This document shows positions 34,471 through 42,899 of a stretch of 64,000 nt of DNA, one piece after another. Every line of letters begins with the position of its first letter. The stretch's first letter is position 1. A program made the translations under genes and the position numbers. The notes under the pieces were generated by a model that made no database searches, was not told the origin of the DNA, and saw only the letters and a list, made by a program, of their open reading frames with translations. This DNA comes from Desulfoscipio geothermicus DSM 3669 (lineage in GTDB: Bacteria > Bacillota > Desulfotomaculia > Desulfotomaculales > Desulfallaceae), in assembly GCF_900115975.1 (NCBI RefSeq), contig NZ_FOYM01000012.1, positions 1 through 64,000 on the forward strand. The letters are read 5' to 3'.

Positions 34471-34609
34471 CTTTAAGAGGTTGTTCGAAAAGTCCGCGCG
34501 AGATTCACGTCGCTGGTTGCTCTGCTCCTCAAAGCCTTCGCCGCCTTGATAGGTGCCAGGTGTTGAAAGTTGAAAATCGAAGATTTTTCAACTTTCAACA
34601 CCTGGCACC
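34471..34609. repeat. 139-base dispersed repeat, family B, copy 2
   Basis: Same length and orientation as 31749-31887, with roughly seven substitutions in the left half. The long hairpin arms are identical, but the hairpin core is inverted: AAAATCGAAGATTTTT here against AAAAATCTTCGATTTT in copy 1, which are reverse complements. It abuts the start of rsmB. Confidence 0.9.
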
Positions 34610-34646
34610 AACCTACGTGCTCCTTTTCGAACACACACTTTAATTA

Positions 34647-35420
34647 TTACCGTAAAAAGTACTGAATGGCTTCATCCACCCGCTGCAAAGAAAATTGCGT
34701 GTTGTGGCACGGGCCGTTGGGTCTCAGGTTGGTTACCCCCAGAACTGGTATGGGATTGGCATCCAAAATACCGCTGGTTAAATCCCGCTCGCACGCTATG
34801 GCCACTATAGCCTTGGGCCGGTAATCCCGTACATATTTCCGGGCCAGCGTTCCCCCGGTGGCCATCCCCACGCGGATACCGTAACGGTCCCGCAACTGCA
34901 GGATATCATTAACCCCGCATTTGCCGCACCGGCGGCAGTTATCTATGCTGCCGGTCACCTTGTGCACGCACTCGCTGTTTTGCAGGCAGTGCGGGGCCAG
35001 CAGCAGAATTTGGTGGGACCCGGCATTAATATGCATGGCCTGCACCAGGTTATTGTTTACTTCAATAAACGATCGCTTGATCCGGTTCATATCAATCCTG
35101 AACAACCGGCCCAGGATCAGCACCAGCGGGAAAAAGGTGTTTAATGCTACGCGCATGGGTCCCTGCAGCAGCGCCAGGGGTCTGGAACGCATAATGGTCA
35201 GTACGATACCGGCCAACCCGAAGCCCGCCAGCAATATTCCCGCCGCCAGCACCGCAACCACAGAAAGCAGCACCAATTTATAAACCAGCGAGCGCTCGGG
35301 GCTGAAAACCAGATACCATATGGCTGCGGCCAGCAGGCTTACCACCACCAGGCTGGCAACCAGCAAACCGATGAACAGGCGTTTTCGCTCGTGAATCTGC
35401 ATGACGTTATTCAATGTCAA
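34647..35420 (-). CDS. DUF116 family membrane protein
   Basis: A conserved hypothetical of 257 residues. Two or three hydrophobic segments fill the first 90 residues (LFIGLLVASLVVVSLLAAAI, LSVVAVLAAGILLAGFGLAG). A cysteine-rich soluble part follows: HCLQNSECVHKV and CRRCGKCGVNDI, then MATGGTLARKYV and VAIACERDLTSGI. The cysteine spacing suggests a metal or iron-sulfur site. DUF116 genes recur between fmt and rsmB in Peptococcaceae, but no activity is known to me. TTG 35420 overlaps the fmt stop (TTGA) with GGGGGTGG upstream. Confidence 0.85.
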   Translation of the reverse strand: MTLNNVMQIHERKRLFIGLLVASLVVVSLLAAAIWYLVFSPERSLVYKLVLLSVVAVLAAGILLAGFGLAGIVLTIMRSRPLALLQGPMRVALNTFFPLVLILGRLFRIDMNRIKRSFIEVNNNLVQAMHINAGSHQILLLAPHCLQNSECVHKVTGSIDNCRRCGKCGVNDILQLRDRYGIRVGMATGGTLARKYVRDYRPKAIVAIACERDLTSGILDANPIPVLGVTNLRPNGPCHNTQFSLQRVDEAIQYFLR

Positions 35421-36379
35421 CCACCCCCGCCGGCCGGTCCGGCACCGAAAATGCTGCCGGGTACCAGCGGGTTGCCCCGCAAAAACCGGGCGGCGCTCAT
35501 CCGTTTTTTGCCCTGCAACTGCAGTTCTTCAATACTTAATATTCCATTGCCGGTTTGCACCAGCAAGCCGCATTCCTGGCCGGCCTCCAGCACCTGGCCC
35601 GGTTTACCGGCGTCTCCCCGGGAATCGGCGGCCTCAACCACCCGCCAAATTTTAAACATTTTTCCCGCCAGGCTTGTGCGGGCGCCGGGCCAGGGGTTCA
35701 ACCCCCGGACCTGGTTTTTGATTTCGCGGGCATCACGGTCCCAGCGGATGATTTCATCCGCTCCGGTAAGCATGGGCGCATATGAGGAACGGGCATCATC
35801 CTGCGGCACCGGACGGACCCGCCCGGCGGCGAGCTGCCGCAACGCCTCCACCAGCAAGCGTCCACCCAGGACCGCCAGCCGGTCATGCACCGCTCCAACG
35901 GTATCATCGGGGCCAATGGGCACCTTTTCCTGTAAAAGCATATCTCCCGTATCCAGGCCGGTATCCATTTGCATAATCGTCACCCCGGTTTCCCGCTCCC
36001 CGTTCATCACGGCCCGGTGTATGGGGGCCGCGCCCCGGTAAGCGGGCAGCAGCGAGGCATGCACGTTCACACACCCGAATGGAGGCAGGTCCAGGATGTC
36101 CGCCGGCAGAATCTGCCCGAAAGCGGCTACGGCAATCACATCGGGATTCAACCCCCTTAACAGCTCGATAAAACCGGGTTCGCGTATTTTTTCCGGCTGG
36201 TGCACCGGCAGGCCGGCCTCCAGCGCCGCCGTTTTTACCGGAGACGGTTTGAGCTTTTTCCCCCGCCCGGACGGCCGGTCGGGTTGGGTAATCACCGCCG
36301 GCACCTCAAAATTATTCTGCAACAGAGCCCGCAGCGACGGTACGGCAAAATCCGGCGTGCCCATAAACACTACTTTCAT
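35417..36379 (-). CDS. fmt: Methionyl-tRNA formyltransferase
   Basis: Formylates initiator Met-tRNA with 10-formyl-tetrahydrofolate. It starts MKVVFMGTPDFAVPSL at ATG 36379, four bases after the def stop codon, and is 320 residues long. The catalytic region has GCVNVHASLLPAYRGAAPIHRAVMNGE and ITIMQMDTGLDTGD-like GVTIMQMDTGLDTGD; the C-terminal tRNA-binding domain follows from about 205. A longer open frame upstream lies inside def and is not used. The pair with def is standard. Confidence 0.96.
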   Translation of the reverse strand: MKVVFMGTPDFAVPSLRALLQNNFEVPAVITQPDRPSGRGKKLKPSPVKTAALEAGLPVHQPEKIREPGFIELLRGLNPDVIAVAAFGQILPADILDLPPFGCVNVHASLLPAYRGAAPIHRAVMNGERETGVTIMQMDTGLDTGDMLLQEKVPIGPDDTVGAVHDRLAVLGGRLLVEALRQLAAGRVRPVPQDDARSSYAPMLTGADEIIRWDRDAREIKNQVRGLNPWPGARTSLAGKMFKIWRVVEAADSRGDAGKPGQVLEAGQECGLLVQTGNGILSIEELQLQGKKRMSAARFLRGNPLVPGSIFGAGPAGGGG

Positions 36380-36383
36380 AACT

Positions 36384-36839
36384 TTATTGCACCTTCTTAA
36401 GGTTATTGGCCTTATCAATAAACAGTATCCCGTTCAAATGGTCAATTTCATGCTGCAGCGCCCGGGCGAAAAACCCCCTGGCATCTATTTCCACGTTATT
36501 GCCCTTGCGGTCCAGGCCGGACACCTGAACTCGTTCGGCCCGGGTAACTTCCCCCACCACGCCGGGAATGCTCAGACAGCCCTCGGTGTCGGTCTGGGAA
36601 CCTTGTGCATCGACAATTTCCGGGTTGACAAGCTCCACCAGACCTTCACCCACGTCAACCACGATAACCCGTTTGGATATGCCGATCTGGGGCGCGGCCA
36701 ACCCCACGCCCTTGTTGGCGTACATGGTGTCCCGCATGTTGTCCAACAATTTGTCAATATTGCTGCCCAGCTTGGTAACCCGCCTGGCTGTCTCCCTTAA
36801 TACATCATCCCCGGCTTCCACAATCTTATATATGGCCAA
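36384..36839 (-). CDS. def: Peptide deformylase
   Basis: Removes the formyl group from nascent proteins. The three active-site motifs are [18 protein letters not shown] and QHEIDHLNG, which supply the Cys and two His metal ligands. I start at TTG 36839 ([15 protein letters not shown]), because AAGGAGG lies eight bases upstream; this gives 151 residues, the usual length. It is between priA and fmt in the conserved order. Confidence 0.96.
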   Translation of the reverse strand: MAIYKIVEAGDDVLRETARRVTKLGSNIDKLLDNMRDTMYANKGVGLAAPQIGISKRVIVVDVGEGLVELVNPEIVDAQGSQTDTEGCLSIPGVVGEVTRAERVQVSGLDRKGNNVEIDARGFFARALQHEIDHLNGILFIDKANNLKKVQ

Positions 36840-36869
36840 ATCTAATGCCTCCTTAACAATCACTGATCG

Positions 36870-39113
36870 TCACATGATATTCATCGGATCAACATCTATG
36901 CTTAAACGCAACCCCTTGCCGGGCGCCTCACCGCCGGTGGCGCGCCAGAACTCTTTCATAACCCGGCGCAACCCCCGGTAGTCGGCGCTCCAGGCAATGA
37001 TATGCCAGCGATAGTTTTCCTTCAAGCGGGCCAGCGGCGCCGGAGCCGGGCCCACTATAAATATTTTTGCCCCTTCCGGCAAGCAGGCAAACCCGTCCAG
37101 TTGCGCCCGCAAATGTTCCGCCGCCTGCCGCACGGCGGACTCATCCCTTCCCTGCACCAGAAGCCGCACCATCTTGGCAAAGGGCGGGTAACCCATATCC
37201 TTACGCAGGGCCATTTCCTGTTTGAAAAACGCTTTGTAATCATGCCTGGTGGCGGCCTGCACGGAATAATGTTCGGGCGTGTAGGTCTGAATCAAAACCT
37301 CCCCCGGTTTATCCCCCCGCCCCGTGCGGCCGGCCACCTGGGTGAGCAACTGAAAAGTTCGCTCGCCGGCCCGAAAATCAGGCATATGCAGGGTGACATC
37401 GGCATTTATCACACCCACCAGGGTTACCCCGGGCATATCCAGCCCTTTGGCGATCATTTGCGTGCCCACCAAAATGTCAGCTTCGCCGTTTTTAAAAGCG
37501 TCCAGTATTTGCTGGTGGGAGCCCTTGCGCGAAGTGGTATCGGCATCCAGGCGCAATATACGCGCTGCGGGGATAAGCGCTTGCAGTTCCTTTTCCACCC
37601 GCTGGGTCCCCGTGCCAAAATACCCGATCTGGCGGCTGCCGCAGTCCGGGCAAAGTTCCGGCGCCTTAACCGTGTAATTGCAGTAATGACACCTTAGCCG
37701 CCCGTCGGCATGGTAGGTCAGGGATATTTCACAGCGGGGGCACTTAAGTACCAGACCGCATTCCCGGCAAACCACCAGGGTTTTTAAACCGCGGCGGTTT
37801 AAAAAAATAATGGCCTGCTCTTTATTATGTAACTTTTCCTCTAATTTTTGCAATAACGGCAGACTGAAAATACCACCGTTACCGTCCCGCATTTCCTCGC
37901 GCATGTCAATAATTTGCACGGCCGGCATAATTCGGCCGTCGACCCTTTTTGCCAGACTAACCAATTTATAAACACCGCCGGGCAAGGCCCGGCAATATGA
38001 TTCCAGGGAAGGAGTGGCGCTGCCCAGCACCAGTACCCCCCGGCTTTTCTGCGCCCGGTAAAGGGCTACCGCCCGGGCATGGTACCGCGGCGTTTCTTCC
38101 TGTTTATAGGACCATTCGTGCTCCTCATCCAGGATGATCAAGCCGGGGTCGGATACCGGCGCCAGCACGGCGGAACGCGTGCCCAGCACCACCGGCGCCG
38201 CACCGCTTTCAATACGCATCCATTCATCGTATCTTTCCCCGTCGGACATACGACTATGTAATACCGCCACATCGCTGCCGAACCGCGCTTTATACAACCT
38301 GACCATTTGCGGCGTCAGGGATATTTCGGGTACCAGTGTCACGGCCTGCCGCCCGGCGCGCAGGACGTGCTCAATACAGCGCAGGTATACCTCGGTTTTG
38401 CCGCTGCCGGTAACACCGTGTAACATGACCACCCGGTGCTCGCCATCCTTCAGCGGTGCCAGTATATCCTGCACGGCCCGTTTTTGTTCAGCGGTCAGCC
38501 GGACTTGTACCGCATCGGCCGCCGCCGGTTGAGGGTAGGGATCCCGGTAAAACGTTTTACTTTCTACCCGCAGCAATCCCCTGGCAGCCAGCTTGTCCAC
38601 CACAGACGGCGAAGCGCCGGCAGCCGCCGCCAGTTCCCCCCTGGTCAGCCCGGCATTGACCAGGGCCGCTTCCAGAACCGCCAGGCTTTTGGGAGCGCGG
38701 CGAGCCAATTCCTCACGGATGGCGGGCAATTCTCCCGCCCCCGCAGCGCAAAAATACCGGGCCACACGCCGGGACGCCGTTTTCTTCAGCACCGGCGCAA
38801 TAATCGCCTGCAGAGCCCGCACGGTACTGCAAAAGTAATAACCCGCCATCCACCTGGCCAGGGCGAACTGATCCTCCCGGAACAGCGGCTTTTCATCCGC
38901 CAGGCCGATGATGTCCTTGACTTGCTCCACCGACTTTTCCCCGCTTATGCCCACCACGAAGCCGGTGACCCGCCGGCCGCCGAAGGGAATATGCACCCGG
39001 TGGCCAAAGCGCAAGGACAATGCCAGTTTTTCCGGCACCCGGTATTGAAATGTACGGTCCGGTTTCACCCCCGAAACCTCTACCAGCACGTCGGCAAATA
39101 ATTTTTCCGCCAT
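36870..39113 (-). CDS. priA: Primosomal protein N' (replication restart helicase)
   Basis: Restarts collapsed replication forks. Of 747 residues, the N-terminal DNA-binding part recognises 3' ends. The helicase core has GVTGSGKTEVYL, ILDEEHEWSYKQEE and GSATPSLES. The zinc region has CRECGLVLKCPRCEISL, CHYC and CPDCG (eight cysteines). The C-terminal helicase motifs include GTQMIAKGLDMP and QVAGRTGRGDKPG. ATG 39113 has GAGGGATAG upstream. Normally the gene next to it is coaBC; here an unrelated 3.7-kb block lies between. Confidence 0.96.
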   Translation of the reverse strand: MAEKLFADVLVEVSGVKPDRTFQYRVPEKLALSLRFGHRVHIPFGGRRVTGFVVGISGEKSVEQVKDIIGLADEKPLFREDQFALARWMAGYYFCSTVRALQAIIAPVLKKTASRRVARYFCAAGAGELPAIREELARRAPKSLAVLEAALVNAGLTRGELAAAAGASPSVVDKLAARGLLRVESKTFYRDPYPQPAAADAVQVRLTAEQKRAVQDILAPLKDGEHRVVMLHGVTGSGKTEVYLRCIEHVLRAGRQAVTLVPEISLTPQMVRLYKARFGSDVAVLHSRMSDGERYDEWMRIESGAAPVVLGTRSAVLAPVSDPGLIILDEEHEWSYKQEETPRYHARAVALYRAQKSRGVLVLGSATPSLESYCRALPGGVYKLVSLAKRVDGRIMPAVQIIDMREEMRDGNGGIFSLPLLQKLEEKLHNKEQAIIFLNRRGLKTLVVCRECGLVLKCPRCEISLTYHADGRLRCHYCNYTVKAPELCPDCGSRQIGYFGTGTQRVEKELQALIPAARILRLDADTTSRKGSHQQILDAFKNGEADILVGTQMIAKGLDMPGVTLVGVINADVTLHMPDFRAGERTFQLLTQVAGRTGRGDKPGEVLIQTYTPEHYSVQAATRHDYKAFFKQEMALRKDMGYPPFAKMVRLLVQGRDESAVRQAAEHLRAQLDGFACLPEGAKIFIVGPAPAPLARLKENYRWHIIAWSADYRGLRRVMKEFWRATGGEAPGKGLRLSIDVDPMNIM

Positions 39114-39234
39114 TCTATCCCTCAATTGATCAACCGGCTACAGTCAAATTATTTACATTGCAGCAATATTATTACAAACAACAAAAGAAATCAACAATAT
39201 CCCACTTAATTATAGACCATATAGGGATACCCTC

Positions 39235-39579
39235 TCAATCTATTTTCTGGTTTAATTTGTATACCCGCTCCCCTGCTTTTGCCGGGCGCCCGCTTTCCGC
39301 CGGAGGATGTATGGGAGCGTGCACGATAGTCAGGCTGTTATATATCGTTTCTTTTTCATACTGCAGCCGGTTATCCCGGTAATATCGCTGCCTGATTTCC
39401 ACCCGGGGCACAAATACCGAAAATTCATGGGGCGTTTCGATATCAACCCGGCGGCACATAACCATCTCCAGGTCGCCTATTTTAATTTTGGCCAGGTCAA
39501 TCTGCCGCCCTTCTTGCCGGTCCGGGCATTTCATATCCCGGTTTTTAATGAATATTTTTTTGAGCTTGCCAATTAGCAT
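39235..39579 (-). CDS. Conserved-looking protein of unknown function
   Basis: Not recognised. The 114 residues start MLIGKLKKIFIKN and have a basic N-terminus, a single Cys-Pro (MKCPDRQEG), then a beta-rich centre (IGDLEMVMCRRVDIETP, FSVFVPRVEIRQRYY). GGTGG precedes ATG 39579, and base composition matches the neighbouring core genes. It lies 120 bases upstream of priA on the same strand and could be an accessory gene of that operon. Confidence 0.6.
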   Translation of the reverse strand: MLIGKLKKIFIKNRDMKCPDRQEGRQIDLAKIKIGDLEMVMCRRVDIETPHEFSVFVPRVEIRQRYYRDNRLQYEKETIYNSLTIVHAPIHPPAESGRPAKAGERVYKLNQKID

Positions 39580-39668
39580 GACAACCACCTGAAATGTTTA
39601 CAACCATATTATGTAATAGAACGCTAATTGTGCTGAGATTTAAGTACGGTATAAAGAATAACCTTTTC

Positions 39669-39826
39669 ATGACGCCCGGGACCAAAGTTTATGAAGGCAT
39701 GGTGGTTGGAGAACATTCCCGTGAGCATGACCTGGAAGTTAACGTATGCAAGAAAAAAACACCTAACCAATATGCGATCCAGCACGGCAGAGGCCGCCCT
39801 TCGCCTGGAAGAACCCAGGTTTATCT
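39669..39826 (+). pseudogene. Frameshifted remnant of typA (bipA), C-terminal domain
   Basis: One frame reads [20 protein letters not shown] then [10 protein letters not shown]. After a run of seven A at about 39753-39759 the match continues one frame over with [20 protein letters not shown]. Joined, this is the conserved C-terminal segment of the translational GTPase TypA/BipA. The rest of the gene is missing on both sides and a single-base insertion in the A run breaks what is left, so it is a decayed fragment. It marks the edge of the block inserted between priA and coaBC. Confidence 0.8.
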
Positions 39827-39972
39827 CCCAAAAGAGATATCGGTTTTTTCATTTAATTATTTGTTGCCAACTGCTTGTACATTATTGACATAGGTAATAA
39901 TCTCAAGGTATATTATAAAAAAGGGAAGGAATATTCCTTTTATATAACTTGTAAGGAGGATATAAGCTAAAA

Positions 39973-40614
39973 GTGGTGCCTCGTAAAACAAAAAGAGTCA
40001 TAACACAAATGGAAGAAAAGAAAAAACGAATTCTTGATTGTGCAATTGATTTATTTGTCTTGAAAGGATATATGAATACTCCTGTTCGGGATATTATCGA
40101 TGTCTCCGGTTACGGAACCAGTACTTTTTACCGTTATTTCAAAGACAAGGAAGACTTGTTAACAGTTTTGTTATCTAACTTTTTAGATCAAATTATCGAT
40201 AAGGTAAAAGAATATTTTAAACAGGAACAAGATGTATATAAACGCTTTGTAGAAAGCAAGCGGGTAATTATGGAAGTTTTTGCTGCAAACCCAAAGTTAT
40301 CTGAAATTTATATTCGGGTAGGGGGATTAAGTGAATCGGTGGACAAATGTTTGAAAGAATTTGACGATAGATATCTTTGCTTTGTTAAGCAAAACATTGA
40401 ATATGGCGTAAAATATGGTTATTTTAAGAACTTGCCAATATATCCCATAAGTCATTCCATTCTTGCTATTATAAAATATGCTATTTTTAAATGGATAGTT
40501 TTGAAAGAGATTTCTCAGGAAGAAATGATTGAGATGGTAGTCTCTTTTCACCAATCTTTGGGCGAAGGCCTATACCAAAGGATTTTAAAAGAGGAAACAC
40601 AGGCTTTAATGTGA
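39973..40614 (+). CDS. TetR-family transcriptional regulator
   Basis: 213 residues. The N-terminal helix-turn-helix (about 15-65) is typical: ILDCAIDLFVLKGYMNTPVR, IIDVSGYGTSTFYRYFKDKEDLL. The C-terminal helical domain should bind a small ligand. AAGGAGG lies about 13 bases before GTG 39973, slightly far. The gene is AT-rich compared with neighbouring core genes. It runs directly into the AcuA-like gene, so it probably regulates it and itself; fatty-acyl or CoA-type ligands are common for such regulators but are not shown here. Confidence 0.9.
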   Translation: MVPRKTKRVITQMEEKKKRILDCAIDLFVLKGYMNTPVRDIIDVSGYGTSTFYRYFKDKEDLLTVLLSNFLDQIIDKVKEYFKQEQDVYKRFVESKRVIMEVFAANPKLSEIYIRVGGLSESVDKCLKEFDDRYLCFVKQNIEYGVKYGYFKNLPIYPISHSILAIIKYAIFKWIVLKEISQEEMIEMVVSFHQSLGEGLYQRILKEETQALM

Positions 40615-40640
40615 ACTTTTTGGAAAGAAGGGATTGGTTA

Positions 40641-41306
40641 ATGTCAAAGGATATTTCGTCTGAAAGCATAGCCACCACCAGAAATAATGAAAAGCCTTTA
40701 AATGCTGGAGAAATTATAATTACACCAAAAGGAAAGATGATTATCGAAGGTCCCGTGACAGGGGATAGGTTAAATACCATGCATATATGTATCCAAATGA
40801 ATACTTTTCGCCGTTCCAATGCCCAATTAAAAGCCCTGGCTAAGATAGCATATCTTCCCCAGGGCAGAGTTTATGTTGCTCGCTGGAATAACATGATTGT
40901 AGGCTATGTTACTTTTCACCTGCCGGATGTTTGCTCCCGCTGGCGCTGTCATCCGAGGGTGATTGAAATGGGAGGCATTGAAGTAGCTAAAGAATGGAGG
41001 TCCTGTCATATTGGCAACGCACTTTTAAAATATATCTTTCGTGATGACTTTTGGGAAGATTATATAGTTATTGGTTTTGAATGTTTCCGCTACTGGGATT
41101 TGCAAGGCAACAATTTGACATTATGGAAATATCGAAATATGATAGATAAATTTGTTGGAAAAGTGAACTTTATGCCAATGTTTACGACAATGTACGACGT
41201 ATTAGAGCATCCCGCCAACGCATTGATAGTCCGCTGTGGTACTCATGTAAGCCTGGAAGATTGGGCACTTTTCAAAAAAATATCAACCCGCCTGGCAAAT
41301 AATTAA
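40641..41306 (+). CDS. AcuA-like GNAT protein acetyltransferase
   Basis: 221 residues with strong resemblance to Bacillus AcuA, which acetylates and switches off acetyl-CoA synthetase. Parallel segments are KGKMIIEGPVTGDRL, LAKIAYLPQGRVYVARWNN then MIVGYVTFHLPD, the acetyl-CoA loop region MGGIEVAKEWRSCHIGNALL, EDYIVIGFECFRYWDLQ, and HPANALIVRCG. I chose ATG 40641 (AAGGG upstream) over a GTG at 40611 that overlaps tetR. The composition is AT-rich, like tetR. The acsA gene at 17.9-19.9 kb encodes the likely target; no AcuC deacetylase gene is in this window. Confidence 0.82.
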   Translation: MSKDISSESIATTRNNEKPLNAGEIIITPKGKMIIEGPVTGDRLNTMHICIQMNTFRRSNAQLKALAKIAYLPQGRVYVARWNNMIVGYVTFHLPDVCSRWRCHPRVIEMGGIEVAKEWRSCHIGNALLKYIFRDDFWEDYIVIGFECFRYWDLQGNNLTLWKYRNMIDKFVGKVNFMPMFTTMYDVLEHPANALIVRCGTHVSLEDWALFKKISTRLANN

Positions 41307-41345
41307 AATAACTATACCGGCTATGTTACAGGCCACCGTTAATTT

Positions 41346-42269
41346 TTATTCTCCAAACACCGGAGTGCTGAGGTACCGCTCGCCGGTGTCGGGCAAAATG
41401 GCGAGCACAGTTTTACCCGCGCCCAGTTCACGCCCCACGGCAACGGCGGCGTGTACGGCGGCGCCCCCGGAAATGCCGACCAGCAGGCCCTCTTCCCGGG
41501 CCAGGCGCCTGGTCATGGCAAAGGCCTCCTCATCATCCACCGCATAGGGCGAATCCACCAGCGTCCGGTCCAGGTTGGCCGGTATGAATCCGTCACCAAT
41601 GCCCTGAATCCCGTGCGGCCCCGGCTTTCCACCGGAAAGCACCGCTGATTTTTTAGGTTCAACGGCATAAACTTTCATCCCGGGATATCTGTCTTTCAGC
41701 ACCCGGGCCACGCCGGTCAAGGTGCCACCGGTACCCACGCCGGCTACAAAGGCGTGGATTTCCCCATCCACCTGCTCCAGGATTTCCCGGGCCGTTGTGC
41801 GCTCATGAAAGGCCGGATTGTCGGGGTTGGCGAACTGGTCAGGCATCCACGCCCCGGGGGTCTGCTGCACCAACTCCCGGGCCTTTTGCACCGCCCCGTC
41901 CACATCCTGCTCCGCGGGGGTCAGCACCACTTCCGCTCCGTAAGCCCGGGCCAGCTGTCTTCTCTCCCTGCTCATGGATTCGGGCATCACCACAATGACC
42001 CGGTATCCCTTGACCGCCCCCACCATGGCCAGGGCAATACCCTGGTTGCCGCTGGTAGGTTCCACTATGACAGCGCCCGGTTTGATTGTCCCCTCCCTTT
42101 CGGCGGCGGCCAGCATACCCAGCGCCGCCCGGGCCTTGGCACTGCCGCTGGGGTTGAACATTTCCAGCTTGGCCAGTATGGTCGCGGGGCAATCATCCGG
42201 CACTTTACTTAACTTGACCACCGGTGTGCGACCCACCAGTTCCAGGATATTGCCATATATTTTGCTCAC
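41346..42269 (-). CDS. cysK: Cysteine synthase A
   Basis: A PLP enzyme that makes cysteine from O-acetylserine and sulfide. The 307 residues carry LVGRTPVVKLSK, the PLP-lysine region NPSGSAKARAALGML (commonly NPGGSVKDR in the family), EPTSGNQGIALA, the phosphate loop GVGTGGTLTG and GIQGIGDGFIP. The SAKARAA form at the lysine is a visible departure from the usual SVKDR. GTG 42269 with AAGGGG upstream. Single gene, convergent with the AcuA-like gene and divergent from a MarR gene. Confidence 0.9.
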   Translation of the reverse strand: MSKIYGNILELVGRTPVVKLSKVPDDCPATILAKLEMFNPSGSAKARAALGMLAAAEREGTIKPGAVIVEPTSGNQGIALAMVGAVKGYRVIVVMPESMSRERRQLARAYGAEVVLTPAEQDVDGAVQKARELVQQTPGAWMPDQFANPDNPAFHERTTAREILEQVDGEIHAFVAGVGTGGTLTGVARVLKDRYPGMKVYAVEPKKSAVLSGGKPGPHGIQGIGDGFIPANLDRTLVDSPYAVDDEEAFAMTRRLAREEGLLVGISGGAAVHAAVAVGRELGAGKTVLAILPDTGERYLSTPVFGE

Positions 42270-42345
42270 GCGTCTAAAACCCCTTCCATGAAATTATTGA
42301 CAGATGCTTATTGGGCTATTTACAATGAATATGGAGGTTGTTATT

Positions 42346-42813
42346 TTGTCCGGAGTGAAAAATAAATCTGAACCGAACGACGGTTACCTGGCCGTACGAA
42401 CCATCATTGAACTAACCAAATCTTATGATATGCTGGAAGATGTGCTGGGCAGGCATTTCGCCCGCTTTGGCCTGTCCCAGCCCAAATTCAACGCCTTGAT
42501 ACAGTTGCGCCAGGCAGGCGAACGGGGACTGGCGCTGTCGGAACTGGGTGAACGCATGCTGGTCAGCAGGGCCAATATCACCGGCCTGATCGACCGGCTG
42601 GAAAGGGACAGCCTTGTTTTTCGGGAAGCTGACCCCCGTGACCGGCGCATATTCAGGGCCAAATTAACTACCAAGGCGACCAACCTGCTGGAAGATATTC
42701 TGCCCATTCATACCGTATTCACCCGGGAAGCCATGTCGGGCTTGAGTCCCGATGAAAAAAACTTGCTTATTGAATTATTGCAAAAATTGCGCAGGGGAAT
42801 GAAAAATATTTAA
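42346..42813 (+). CDS. MarR-family transcriptional regulator
   Basis: 155 residues with a winged-helix core: FGLSQPKFNALIQLRQAGER, LALSELGERMLVSRANITGL, IDRLERDSLVFREADPRDRR. It starts at TTG 42346 with GGAGG eight bases upstream. It is divergent from cysK, with about 75 bases between them, so it may regulate cysK; it could equally sense oxidants or organic ligands like other MarR proteins. Confidence 0.9.
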   Translation: MSGVKNKSEPNDGYLAVRTIIELTKSYDMLEDVLGRHFARFGLSQPKFNALIQLRQAGERGLALSELGERMLVSRANITGLIDRLERDSLVFREADPRDRRIFRAKLTTKATNLLEDILPIHTVFTREAMSGLSPDEKNLLIELLQKLRRGMKNI

Positions 42814-42899
42814 AATGTTTTTATTTTTCCTTTTTGGTTAATATGTTTACTTTAAACATATTAACCCATTATAATTTATACAGGAGGTGCGTGTCACTC

